Source: Teichococcus oryzae (GTDB lineage: Bacteria; Pseudomonadota; Alphaproteobacteria; Acetobacterales; Acetobacteraceae). From it: a stretch of DNA of 64,000 nt. Below are positions 34,499-43,525 of this stretch, piece after piece. The notes under the pieces are model-generated. The model saw only the letters and a list, made by a program, of their open reading frames with translations. It made no database searches and had not been told where the DNA came from. The position numbers were made by a program, and so were the translations under genes. Location of the stretch: NCBI RefSeq assembly GCF_008386565.1, contig NZ_VUKA01000011.1:32247-96246 (forward strand), in the 5' to 3' direction. Within the stretch, counting starts at the first letter, position 1. Every line of letters begins with the position of its first letter.

Positions 34499-35998
34499 AT
34501 GAAGCTTTCGTGGCAACAGGCGGCGGAGAAGGCGGCGGACCTCGTCGCCGGCTGGAACGCCGGAGAGCCGGGCGGCGTGGTGCTGGGCTTCGACCGGCGC
34601 GGCCCGCGCTTCGCCCATGCCGCCGGCCTGGCAAGCCTGGAGCATCGGCTGCCCTTCACCACAGCGACCCCGACACGCCTTGCATCGATCACCAAGCATG
34701 TGTTCTGCGCGGCGGTGCTGCGGGAGGGGATGGATCTGCGGGCCCCGCTCGGCGCGCTGGTTCCTGGACTGGCCCCGCCCATCGCCGCGGTGCCGATGCG
34801 GCGGGCGCTCGACATGACCGGCGGCCTGCCGGATCTGGGTGAAAGCTTTGGCCTGATCGGGATACCAGGCAGCGCATCCCTGGACCGTCCGACGCTGCTG
34901 GATCTGGCACGGAGCCTGCCGGGCCTCAACTTCGCCCCGGGGAGCAGCATTGCTTATTCCAATACCGGCTACCGCCTCGCGGAATCCGCCTTGCAGGCGC
35001 CGTTTCCCGACCTGCTGTCCCGGCATTTCCCGGAGCATGGATTTGCCTATCCCGAGGATGAAGCCGAGCCGGTGCCCGGGCTTGCAACGGGTTACTGGCG
35101 CGATCCCGCACGGGGATGGCGGCGTGGCCGCTACGGGCTGAACTTCTCGGCCTCCGGTGGCCTTGCTTGTTCCGCCGACACGCTGATGCGCTGGGCGCTG
35201 CGCCTGATGGCGGGCGAGGGTGGAACGGCACGGCTTTGGGAAGCGCTGGCCTGCCAGGGCCGGCTGCGGGACGGCACCGAAACCGGCTATGGCCTTGGCC
35301 TGTCACGCGCGCCGCTGCCTGGGCCTCCGCTATGGGGGCATGGCGGCTCCTTGCCAGGCTACAAGGACCACATCCTGATGCTCCCTGGCGCCGGAGCCGG
35401 AGTGATCGTGCTCAGCAACCGGGAAGACACTGGCGCCTACCGGATGAGCCTGGAGGTGATGGCGGCCTTGGCTGGCCTTGACCTGCCCTCCGCCGGGCGG
35501 CTTCCCATCGGGGTTTTCGCCGAGGAGGATGGACCGTTCTGGGTTGAATCATCAGGGGATGCCCTTCAGCTGCTCGGGGCGCCGGAGCCGCTGCATGCCG
35601 CGCCGGACGGCACAGTGCAGGGCCTGCAACCGCATCTGCCATTCCGGCTGCGGGTGGAGGCCGGTGGGCTGGAAGGGCGCCTCGGTCACCGCCACGCACG
35701 GCTGGAGCCGGTTGCCGCCGATGCTCCGCTGGATGGCAGGCTTCTGGGAAGCTGGACGGGCCATGCCTTCGGAGACATGGCAAGGCTTGACATCAAATCC
35801 GGGGAGAATGGCCCGGAACTGCATCTGCCGGGCGTGTCATCGCGGCGCCTCGCCCTGCGTTCACTGGGCCCCGGGAAGGCCCTGGCCGAGCGCCCGAACC
35901 CGCCGGGTGCCTACCGCTTCGCGATCTGGCTGGAACAGCCCAACTCGCTGGTGCTGGTTTCACAGCGCAGTCGGATGCTGCGGTTCCAACGTGCATGA
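34499..35998 (+). CDS. Serine hydrolase, D-aminopeptidase/beta-lactamase-like
   Basis: A 499-residue penicillin-binding-protein-fold hydrolase. The motifs are S63-x-x-K66 (SITK), Y153-S-N155 and H281-G-G (HGGSLPGY). A tail of about 170 residues after the catalytic domain fits the extra beta-barrel domains of D-aminopeptidase (DAP/DmpB type), which remove N-terminal D-residues. No signal peptide is seen, so it is cytosolic, unlike true PBPs. The ribosome site before ATG 34499 is weak (CCAGG). It is divergent from zwf and followed by an AT-rich hairpin. Confidence 0.8.
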   Translation: MKLSWQQAAEKAADLVAGWNAGEPGGVVLGFDRRGPRFAHAAGLASLEHRLPFTTATPTRLASITKHVFCAAVLREGMDLRAPLGALVPGLAPPIAAVPMRRALDMTGGLPDLGESFGLIGIPGSASLDRPTLLDLARSLPGLNFAPGSSIAYSNTGYRLAESALQAPFPDLLSRHFPEHGFAYPEDEAEPVPGLATGYWRDPARGWRRGRYGLNFSASGGLACSADTLMRWALRLMAGEGGTARLWEALACQGRLRDGTETGYGLGLSRAPLPGPPLWGHGGSLPGYKDHILMLPGAGAGVIVLSNREDTGAYRMSLEVMAALAGLDLPSAGRLPIGVFAEEDGPFWVESSGDALQLLGAPEPLHAAPDGTVQGLQPHLPFRLRVEAGGLEGRLGHRHARLEPVAADAPLDGRLLGSWTGHAFGDMARLDIKSGENGPELHLPGVSSRRLALRSLGPGKALAERPNPPGAYRFAIWLEQPNSLVLVSQRSRMLRFQRA

Positions 35999-36016
35999 CA
36001 AATATTTTACATAATA

Positions 36017-36037
36017 ATACTTATACGAAAAGTATTC
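36017..36037. terminator. AT-rich hairpin between convergent genes
   Basis: A 7-bp stem (36017-36023 with 36031-36037, AATACTT/AAGTATT) with a 7-base loop lies in an unusually AT-rich 45-base patch between two convergent genes. It may serve both transcripts; the stem is weak compared with others in the window. Confidence 0.35.
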
Positions 36038-36068
36038 CGGTGGCGATGGCTCCCTTCGGTGTGGCTCG

Positions 36069-39000
36069 TCAGGACAGTTCCACCATGCGCGAAGCCGGTT
36101 CGGCAGCCTCTCCCTTCCGGAACGCCGCCAACAGACTCTCGCCTCTGCGTCTGGCATGGCGCGCATGGCGCTGGCGGATGGGGCCGTAGCCGCGAACATG
36201 GTCCGGCAGCCGGGCGATCTCCACCGCCACGGCATGGTTGGCCGGCGTCAGCCCTGTCGCGACTTCCTCGAGCGCCGTCTCGTATTCGGCCAGCAGGGCC
36301 CGGTCGAGGCGGCGGTCCTCGCTGAAGCGGAAGGGGTCCAGGACCGTTCCGCGAAGCGGCCGCAGCTTCGCCAGAACCGCCATGGCCCGCAACGCCCATG
36401 GCCCATAGGGACGCTTGCGGGGCGCATCCCTGCCAGGCCCGGCCTTCGCCCAGAGTGGCGGCGCCAGATGCAGCACCAGCCGGTAATCGCCCTCGAACTG
36501 GGCCGAAAGGCGGTCCAGGAAGCCGGTTTCACAGAATAGGCGCGCCACCTCGTACTCGTCCTTGACGGCCAGCAGCTTGTAATAGCCGTGTGCGACCGCC
36601 TCGGTCAGCGCCGATTGTTGCGGCACCTGACGGAGCTCCGCCTCCTGGATGCGGCGCAGAAGGCTGGCATAGCGCTCGGCGTAGCGGCGGTTCTGATAGG
36701 CTGTCAGCTCCTCGACCCGCCGCGCGACGGTCTCGTCCAGGGAGGTCGAAAGCCGGTGGTGTGGCGGCCGCGGCTGCGCCGGAGCGGCGGCCTGTTCCAC
36801 CGAGGCCAGGTCCAGCGCCGCCTTGCGGCCCCAGTAGAACGCGTCCTGGTTCATGCGCACCGCGGCCCCGTTCATCTCGATGGCCTGCAGGATCGAGCGG
36901 GGCGCAACAGGCAGCCAGCCCTTCTGGCTTGCATAGCCCACCATGAACAGATTGGTGGCGATGGAGTCGCCGAGCAGGGCCGTGGCCAGCCGGCTGGCTT
37001 CCACCAGGCTGATGCCCTCCGCCCCCACCGCCTTCGCGATGCGTGCCGCCATGGCCGGCACGGGAACGGAAGGATCCGGGGAATGCCCGATATCCCCACT
37101 GCGCGCCTGCGCCGCCAGGGCACGCACCACGTCGCTGGTGACGGCGACGTCGCTGTTCACCACAGCCCGGGATGTTCCGAGGTTCAGCTTCGACAGGCTG
37201 TCCTCTGCGGCGGCCACCACCATGTCGCAGGCAAGAAGCAGATTCGCCTCGCCCGTGGCGATGCGCGAGGCATGCAGCATGTCCTGCCGATCGGCGATCC
37301 GCACATGCGACCAGACAGGCCCTCCCTTCTGCGCCAGCCCGGCCATGTCCAGCACCAGCGCCCCTTTCCCTTCCAGCGTGGCCGCCGTGCCGAGCAGGGC
37401 GCCGATCGTCACCACGCCGGTGCCGCCCACGCCGGTGACGAGGATGCCATAGGGGCTGGCGGTGCTGGGCCGGGGTGGCTCCGGCAGTGCATCGGCATCC
37501 GCCGGAAACATCGTGGCCGCAACGCTTTTGCGCAGGCTGCCGCCTTCAACGGTGACGAAGCTGGGACAGAAGCCTTCCAGGCAGGAGAAATCCTTGTTGC
37601 AGGATGACTGGTCGATGGCGCGCTTGCGCCCGAACTCGGTTTCCAGCGGCACCACGGACATGCAGTTGGATTTGTCGCTGCAATCGCCGCAGCCTTCGCA
37701 GACCCGGTCATTGATCACCACGCGGCGGGGCGGATCAGGCATCAAACCCCGCTTCCGGCGGCGCCGTTTCTCGGCGGCGCAGGTCTGGTCGTAAACCAGG
37801 ACGGTGACGCCGCCGATCTCGCGCAGCTCCCGCTGCACCGCATCCAGCTCCCGGCGGTGCCGCAGCGCCACGCCGGACGGAAAGGCCGTGGAAGCATGGC
37901 GGGCGGGATCGTCCGCCACCACCACCACGCGCTCCACCCCTTCCGCCAGAACCTGCCGGACGATTTGCAGCACGGTGAGCGTGCCTTCCACGGGCTGGCC
38001 GCCGGTCATCGCCACAGCGTCGTTGAACAGGATCTTGTAGGTGATCGGCACCCCGGCGGCCACGGCCTGGCGGATGGCCAGGATGCCGGAATGCGAATAG
38101 GTGCCGTCGCCAAGATTGGCGAAGACATGCGGCGTGTCGGTGAAGGGTGCCTGGCCGATCCAGGCCACCCCCTCCCCGCCCATCTGGCTGAAGGTCTGGG
38201 TCTGCTCCGGGTTCAGCCACAGGGCCATGTAGTGGCAGCCGATTCCGGCCAGGGCACGGCTGCCCTCGGGCACCCGCGTGGACGTGTTGTGCGGGCAGCC
38301 GGAACAGTAATGCGGCACGCGCAGCATCAGGCCCGGCAGGGTGGGCGCCGCCGCGGCCTCGCGTGCGTCCAGGAAGGCAAGCCGTTCATCGATCTGCGGG
38401 TCCTGGTGGAAACGCCGGATGCGTCGGGCCAGCACGCGGGCGATCATGGCCGGGGTCAGCTCCCCGGCGGCCGGCAATTGCCAGTGATGCGCCCGAAGCT
38501 CCCATTCGCCGGTTTCGTCATATTTGCCGGTGACGCGTGGCCGAACGTCCTCGCGCCAGTTGTAGAGCTGCTCCTTCAGCTGATACTCGATGACCTGGCG
38601 CTTTTCCTCGACCACCAGGATTTCTTCCAGCCCCTCGGCGAAATGCCGGACGCCTTCCGCGTCCAGGGGCCAGGTCATGCCCACCTTGAAGATGCGGAGC
38701 CCGATCCGGTGTGCCTTGGCCTCGTCAATGCCCAGGGAGGCAAGCGCCTGGCGCAGGTCCAGGTAAGACTTGCCCGTGGTGATGATGCCGAGGCGCGCCT
38801 TGTCGCTGTCCAGCACGATCCGGTTCAGGCCGTTGGCGTGCGCATACGCCATGGCGGCATAGACCTTGAACTGCTGCAGGCGCCTTTCCTGCGCCAGGGG
38901 CGGGTCCGGCCAGCGGATCGACAGCCCATCCGGCGGCATGATGAAATCCGCGGGAAGCCGGCTCTCGATGCGATGCGGGTCCAGCACCACGGCGGAGGAG

Positions 39001-39731
39001 GTTTCCACCGTGTCCGCGATGGCCCGGATACCAATCCAGCAGCCGGAGAAGCGCGACATCGCCCAGCCATGCAGTCCGAAATCGATGAACTCCTGCACGC
39101 CCGAGGGGTTCAGCACCGGGATCATCGAAGCGGCGAAGACATGATCGCTTTGATGCGGCAGCGAGGAAGATTTGGCGCCGTGATCATCCCCGACAATGGC
39201 GAGCACGCCGCCATGCCGCGACGTGCCGGCGGCATTCGCATGCTTGAACACATCGACGCTGCGATCCGCGCCGGGGCCCTTGCCGTACCAGAGGGCGAAG
39301 ACACCATCATGCCGCGCGCGGGGGAACAGGTTGACCTGCTGCGTGCCCCACACGGCCGTTGCGGCCAGTTCCTCGTTCAGGCCCGGCTGGAAGTGGATGC
39401 GGTGGGAGGCCAGCTCCTCGCGCGCCTTCCACAAGGCCTGGTCGAAGCCACCCAAAGGCGAGCCGCGATAGCCGGAGATGAAGCCGGCAGTGTTCAGCCC
39501 GGCGGCCGCGTCGCGGATTTGCTGCAACATCGGAAGCCGCACCAGCGCCTGGATGCCGGACAGGAAGCTGGGCGCGCCGTCGAAATGAAATTCTGCGGAG
39601 GGGGGAAGCCGGGACATGTCCGCCACGATCATCTCCTGCAGGCTTGCGGGATCAGCAGCGACCGGAGCCAGAACGGCCAGGGCCGGACGTTCGGCCGTTG
39701 AATGGCGGGAGGCCGCGGCGCCGCGTGCCAT
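36069..39731 (-). CDS. Indolepyruvate ferredoxin oxidoreductase family protein (single-chain)
   Basis: A 1220-residue 2-oxoacid:ferredoxin oxidoreductase with alpha, beta and gamma parts in one chain. It oxidatively decarboxylates arylpyruvates such as indolepyruvate to the acyl-CoA, passing electrons to ferredoxin. The N-terminal pyrimidine-binding part begins near GIQALVRLPMLQ (residue 59). The TPP motif is GDGTYSHSG (541-549) with N570. Cysteines include CSGC (476-479), CEGCGDC (678-684), C690, C711, C717 and C722. The gamma domain starts near GVGGTGVVTIG (about 765). The start is uncertain: 39731 gives a 40-residue Ala-rich leader, and Met34 or Met39 are alternatives. No ribosome site is clear for any of them. 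Confidence 0.93.
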   Translation of the reverse strand: MARGAAASRHSTAERPALAVLAPVAADPASLQEMIVADMSRLPPSAEFHFDGAPSFLSGIQALVRLPMLQQIRDAAAGLNTAGFISGYRGSPLGGFDQALWKAREELASHRIHFQPGLNEELAATAVWGTQQVNLFPRARHDGVFALWYGKGPGADRSVDVFKHANAAGTSRHGGVLAIVGDDHGAKSSSLPHQSDHVFAASMIPVLNPSGVQEFIDFGLHGWAMSRFSGCWIGIRAIADTVETSSAVVLDPHRIESRLPADFIMPPDGLSIRWPDPPLAQERRLQQFKVYAAMAYAHANGLNRIVLDSDKARLGIITTGKSYLDLRQALASLGIDEAKAHRIGLRIFKVGMTWPLDAEGVRHFAEGLEEILVVEEKRQVIEYQLKEQLYNWREDVRPRVTGKYDETGEWELRAHHWQLPAAGELTPAMIARVLARRIRRFHQDPQIDERLAFLDAREAAAAPTLPGLMLRVPHYCSGCPHNTSTRVPEGSRALAGIGCHYMALWLNPEQTQTFSQMGGEGVAWIGQAPFTDTPHVFANLGDGTYSHSGILAIRQAVAAGVPITYKILFNDAVAMTGGQPVEGTLTVLQIVRQVLAEGVERVVVVADDPARHASTAFPSGVALRHRRELDAVQRELREIGGVTVLVYDQTCAAEKRRRRKRGLMPDPPRRVVINDRVCEGCGDCSDKSNCMSVVPLETEFGRKRAIDQSSCNKDFSCLEGFCPSFVTVEGGSLRKSVAATMFPADADALPEPPRPSTASPYGILVTGVGGTGVVTIGALLGTAATLEGKGALVLDMAGLAQKGGPVWSHVRIADRQDMLHASRIATGEANLLLACDMVVAAAEDSLSKLNLGTSRAVVNSDVAVTSDVVRALAAQARSGDIGHSPDPSVPVPAMAARIAKAVGAEGISLVEASRLATALLGDSIATNLFMVGYASQKGWLPVAPRSILQAIEMNGAAVRMNQDAFYWGRKAALDLASVEQAAAPAQPRPPHHRLSTSLDETVARRVEELTAYQNRRYAERYASLLRRIQEAELRQVPQQSALTEAVAHGYYKLLAVKDEYEVARLFCETGFLDRLSAQFEGDYRLVLHLAPPLWAKAGPGRDAPRKRPYGPWALRAMAVLAKLRPLRGTVLDPFRFSEDRRLDRALLAEYETALEEVATGLTPANHAVAVEIARLPDHVRGYGPIRQRHARHARRRGESLLAAFRKGEAAEPASRMVELS

Positions 39732-40141
39732 TAAGGGCGTGGAGGACGCGGTGGAGGGTGTTTGTCACTGTTGTGCTCTCCCCGGACAGGCGTCTGGCCA
39801 GCCGGCCGATCGCCATCAAGCCGTGTCCGGCACGGGAAGAAAAGCGCTCAATCAACGCGGAAGGCTGTTCCCATGGCCTGTCCCGGGAGGGGTCGCCCGC
39901 GTCCATCGTGATCCGGAAAGGATGCCCTGTCCGGCGATGCGGCAGCTTCAACAGCCCTGGAATGCGGAAGCAGCATCCTGGGACATGTTCGCGATGTTCA
40001 GAGCTCCCGCCGCGCCATCTTCGCACGGGCTTTCATCACCCTGGTCCGGGAGGGTGCGGCATGCCGCACCGGCGAAGCTCCGCTGAGACGGGATACACAT
40101 TTTCGTGGGTGCCGGGGCGATGCGGAAGCGTATTGCCGCCT
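39732..40141. other. Intergenic region upstream of the indolepyruvate oxidoreductase gene
   Basis: I see no supported gene in these 410 bases. An 18-bp perfect palindrome lies at 40053-40070. The region is GC-rich like its surroundings, and no -35/-10 pair is obvious for the leftward oxidoreductase gene. Confidence 0.45.
40053..40070. repeat. 18-bp perfect palindrome
   Basis: GGTGCGGCATGCCGCACC is fully self-complementary with no loop. It lies about 70 bases downstream of the MucR-like small gene and about 320 bases upstream of the oxidoreductase start, so it could be a terminator for the first or an operator for the second. Loop-free symmetry favours a dimeric protein-binding site. Confidence 0.45.
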
Positions 40142-40600
40142 TCAGGAGTCCCTGGCCGTCTGTTTGAGGCGGCTGACACTGGCATGAACGCTGCGGATCA
40201 GATCCGGCAACTCGTTTGCATCCAGGGCGCGGGCGGCGGCAATCGCGGCCACAAGCTGTGCCGTGGCCGTCATGATGGTGCCAGATGGCGCGGGGTTCGC
40301 GGATGGAGCATCTGCGGCTTCCATGGGAACCGGTTCTTTCGGCAAGGGGGCCGGCTCCGGCATGGCGGCGGGGGCGGCCGGTGGGCTGCCTTGCGGGACA
40401 TCCGCCGCCTGCTCCAGCAATTGCTGCAGGGTTGCCGCGGTTTCCAGGAAGCCATCCTCCCGCAGCGCCACCAGCGCCTGCGTGCCGTGCCAGAAGATGC
40501 GGCGCTGCATGGACAGGGCCTGCACCTGGGTGTCGGAGGCCGGCTGGAAGCGGCAGCCGTGAGCTTCGGCGTGGCGGATCTGCTCGGAATTGATCTGCAC
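40142..40600 (-). CDS. Hypothetical protein with MucR-N-terminus-like C-terminal segment
   Basis: A 152-residue protein of unknown function. Residues 1-65 are mixed and unlike anything I know. Residues 68-105 are a Pro/Ala-rich linker. The last 40 residues (TAQLVAAIAAARALDANELPDLIRSVHASVSRL in outline) resemble the N-terminal oligomerisation part of MucR/Ros regulators (typically TAxIVSAYVSxNxVxxxELPxLIxxVHxAL). The zinc finger that follows in MucR is absent. The start is a GTG at 40600 with no clear ribosome site, and Met31 is an alternative. It could be a MucR-interacting protein or a false frame; codon use is ordinary. Confidence 0.5.
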   Translation of the reverse strand: MQINSEQIRHAEAHGCRFQPASDTQVQALSMQRRIFWHGTQALVALREDGFLETAATLQQLLEQAADVPQGSPPAAPAAMPEPAPLPKEPVPMEAADAPSANPAPSGTIMTATAQLVAAIAAARALDANELPDLIRSVHASVSRLKQTARDS

Positions 40601-40705
40601 GGTGGTCAGCTTTCAAAATCAGGCGCCGTCGCTCGAAACGGCCAAGCCACGGGCATTATGCATGGATGGCCATGCGCCATCCATGCCGGAACCAAAGAAG
40701 CGGCC

Positions 40706-41731
40706 TCAGGACCGGGGCGCGGCCTGCAGCAGGCGGTTGAGCAACCGGCCGAATTGCAGGTTCGACACCGCGGTATCCGGCTGGTCGGTATCCACCCGGT
40801 GCACCACCACGGTTTCCAGGGTCGGCATAACAAGCACCTTGTGGCCACGCGTGCCGAAGGCGGCGTAGCTGCCCGGCGGGGTGAGCACGCCGGGGAACAT
40901 AACCCCTGCCCGTTCCAGCCACCACATATACCCATAGGCGCCGCGATGGCCCGCTTCCGAATGCGGCGATGTGCTGAGACGCACCCAATCCTCCGGCACG
41001 ACCTGCCGCCCTCCCGCCCGGCCGCCATCGAGGAACATCTGGCCAAACCGCGCCAGGTCGCGCGCCGTCATGCGGAAGGGGTAGGCGGGGTGCCGGGATT
41101 CCGGCAACGCCACATAGCTGCCATCCTGCCCGGCGCGGAAATCCTGCATGCCGCAGGGGCCCGCGATGCGCGCCGCGAAATCGGCGAAGATGTCCGCGCC
41201 CGTCACCCGCCGGAAGATGGTGCCCAGGGCGTTGAAGTCCCAGTTGTTGTAGCACCAGGTGGTGCCAGGCCCCGCGCTGTGGCGCTGCGGCTTGATCGAC
41301 ATCATCCAAGGCGATTCATAGCCGCTCGGGTGGTACACGCCGGAGCGGGCGCAGAGCAGGTCATACACCGTGGCCAGTTTCTCGCGCTCGGACAGGCCAA
41401 GCTTGTCGTCGATGCCGAGGCCTTCCAGCGTGGCATCGAGGTCGATCCTGCCTTCGGCCTCATGGATGCCGATCAGCGCGGACAGGATGCTTTTGCGGAT
41501 GGAATGCGTGTTGAAGCGCGCGGCGACCCGTCCCGAGGACAGCAGGAGCCGGCCGCGCACCACCACCATCAATGCCGCGCTGTCCATTCCCGCGGCGAAT
41601 GCCAGCGCATCCCGCAGTCGGGATGAAGACCAGCCGGCGGCTTCGGGGCTGTCCCAGCCGGGCCAGTCGCCGGGTTCGGCCTCACCCGGGGCGCCGGTAG
41701 GCAGGATGTTGCTCAGCAGATCGGTGGGCAT
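40706..41731 (-). CDS. Serine hydrolase, beta-lactamase family (class C-like)
   Basis: A 341-residue serine hydrolase of the beta-lactamase/esterase EstB type. The nucleophile motif is S77-I-R-K80 and the second motif Y161-N-N163. The KTG-type position reads RGHKV near the C-terminus. No signal peptide is visible, so a cytosolic esterase or amidase is more likely than an antibiotic-resistance enzyme. AAGGAG lies 11 bases upstream of the ATG at 41731. It is divergent from the dipeptide-type ABC operon. Confidence 0.85.
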   Translation of the reverse strand: MPTDLLSNILPTGAPGEAEPGDWPGWDSPEAAGWSSSRLRDALAFAAGMDSAALMVVVRGRLLLSSGRVAARFNTHSIRKSILSALIGIHEAEGRIDLDATLEGLGIDDKLGLSEREKLATVYDLLCARSGVYHPSGYESPWMMSIKPQRHSAGPGTTWCYNNWDFNALGTIFRRVTGADIFADFAARIAGPCGMQDFRAGQDGSYVALPESRHPAYPFRMTARDLARFGQMFLDGGRAGGRQVVPEDWVRLSTSPHSEAGHRGAYGYMWWLERAGVMFPGVLTPPGSYAAFGTRGHKVLVMPTLETVVVHRVDTDQPDTAVSNLQFGRLLNRLLQAAPRS

Positions 41732-41907
41732 GGCGTCCGGTTCTCCTTCACCCGGCCTGGCTTAAGCCCGGCCCGTGCTGCGCGCCAGGGCCCGCAGGCT
41801 CCTCCCGCCGCAACAATCGGGCCGATGGATGCCCGGCAAAGGGGAGACAGATGGCACATCTGTTGCTTACCATGCCGTGGATCGTCACCGGAGGGGGAAC
41901 CAGGGAC

Positions 41908-43518
41908 ATGACATATCGACGCGGCCAAACATGGCGCCTTGCCCTGGCCTTGCTGGCGGGGTCTGCCCTGGGCGGCGCGGCGCAGGCGGCGACCCCGGGC
42001 AATGCGCTTGTCATGGCCTGGAACATCGATGCGATCAGCACCTTCGACCCGGCCCAGATCGGCGAAGTGGTGACCAGCGAACTGATCCAGAACACCTGCG
42101 ACGCCCTGGTCAGCTTCGACCCCAAGGACGAAGCCAAGGTGGTGCCGGCCTTGGCCGAAGGCTGGGATGTCGCGGAGGATGGCCGGCAGATCACCTTCCG
42201 TCTGCGCGACAAGCTGGTGTTTCCCTCCGGCAACCCTGGCTCGGCCAAGGATCTGGCCTGGTCGATGCAGCGCGTGGTGCGGCTCGGCCTCGGCAATGCG
42301 GCGACATTGACGGAATACGGCTTCACCAAGGCCAATGTGGAGCAGATGATCAGCGCCCCCGATGACCGGACGTTGGTCCTGAAGCTGGACAAGCCCTATC
42401 CGACCAGCCTGATCCTGCAGGCCATTGCCGCCAATCGCGTGGCGACGATGCAGGACCGCAAGACCATCATGGCGCATGAGGTCAATGGCGACCTCGGCAA
42501 CCGGTATCTCGCCACCAACACCGCCTGCATCGGTCCCTACCGGCTGCGGCAATGGAATTCCGGCGAGGCCGTGGTGCTGGAGGCCAATGAGAAATACTGG
42601 GGCGGCCAGCCAAAGTTGCGGCGCGTCATCATCCGCCACGTCGCCGAGGCCGGAACGCAGCGCCTGCTGCTGGAAAAAGGCGATGTGGACGTGGCGCGCG
42701 ACCTGACGCCGGAAGACATGCAGGCCATCGAGAAGATGCCCGGCATCACCCTGGCGCGCACCCTGAAGCCGCAACTCGTCTACTGGGGCTTCAACAATGC
42801 CCATCCCGCCTTCGCCAATGAGAAGGTGCGGCTGGCGATGCGCTACCTCATTGACTACGAAGCCCTCGGCAAGACGGTGATGGCCTATAATGGCGTGCCG
42901 CGCGCCAGCTTCGTGCAGCTCGGCGCCTTTGGTGCGCTGGACGCCAAGGAAGGGCAGCCCTTCAGCCTCGACCTGGCCAAGGCGAAGCAATTGCTGGCCG
43001 AGGGGGGATACCCCGATGGCTTCGAGGCAAGCATGATCTTCTCCACCCTGCCCTATGCGGCGCCCATCGCGCAGCACATCCAGGCCAATGCCGCCAAGGT
43101 TGGCGTGCGCCTGCGGCTCGAGCAGATGGCGAATGCGCAGCTTTTCGCGCGGCATCGCGGGCGCGAGTTTGAGTCCGTCATCGCGGCCTGGCAGACCAGC
43201 GTGCCCGATGCCCAGGGCAATGCCGCGCGCCTGATCCTGAACCCGGACAATCGCGCTGAAGCGAAGCTGACGCAGTATCCATCATGGCGGCATTCCTTTG
43301 CGTCCGAGGCCGCCAACAGGATCGCCGCCGAGGCGCTGCTGGAGCGGGACGAGGACAGGCGCGTCGCCCTTTATAAGCAATTGCAGCGGGACATGATGCA
43401 AAGCGGGCCGACCGCGATCATGTTCCAGAGCGTGCATCTGGCAGGGGTCCGCAACACGGTCAAGAACTGGACTTGGCACGGGTTCGGAAGCTACTACGAA
43501 CTGGCTTACAAGGAGTAA
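41908..43518 (+). CDS. Dipeptide/oligopeptide-type ABC transporter substrate-binding protein
   Basis: A 536-residue SBP_bac_5 protein. The signal peptide (WRLALALLAGSALGGAAQA) is cleaved near residue 28, giving a periplasmic receptor. The family block IDAISTFDPAQIGEVVTSELIQN is at the mature N-terminus, with the usual two-lobed length. The start at 41908 is preceded by GGAGGGGG about 10 bases upstream; an earlier ATG would bury the signal peptide. It is the first of five genes that give a full importer with 7-base or overlapping junctions. The cargo is probably a peptide or a nucleobase-related compound, given adenine deaminase downstream; this is inferred. Confidence 0.9.
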   Translation: MTYRRGQTWRLALALLAGSALGGAAQAATPGNALVMAWNIDAISTFDPAQIGEVVTSELIQNTCDALVSFDPKDEAKVVPALAEGWDVAEDGRQITFRLRDKLVFPSGNPGSAKDLAWSMQRVVRLGLGNAATLTEYGFTKANVEQMISAPDDRTLVLKLDKPYPTSLILQAIAANRVATMQDRKTIMAHEVNGDLGNRYLATNTACIGPYRLRQWNSGEAVVLEANEKYWGGQPKLRRVIIRHVAEAGTQRLLLEKGDVDVARDLTPEDMQAIEKMPGITLARTLKPQLVYWGFNNAHPAFANEKVRLAMRYLIDYEALGKTVMAYNGVPRASFVQLGAFGALDAKEGQPFSLDLAKAKQLLAEGGYPDGFEASMIFSTLPYAAPIAQHIQANAAKVGVRLRLEQMANAQLFARHRGREFESVIAAWQTSVPDAQGNAARLILNPDNRAEAKLTQYPSWRHSFASEAANRIAAEALLERDEDRRVALYKQLQRDMMQSGPTAIMFQSVHLAGVRNTVKNWTWHGFGSYYELAYKE

Positions 43519-43525
43519 CGCCTGC

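Noticed and set aside
34353-34634. Extension of zwf to an upstream start
   Set aside because: The added residues are low-complexity Arg/Pro/Ser and AGGAG sits correctly before the ATG at 34352.
37857-39701. Rightward open frame of about 610 codons opposite the indolepyruvate oxidoreductase
   Set aside because: Antisense shadow of a gene with TPP and cysteine motifs; composition is atypical for a protein.
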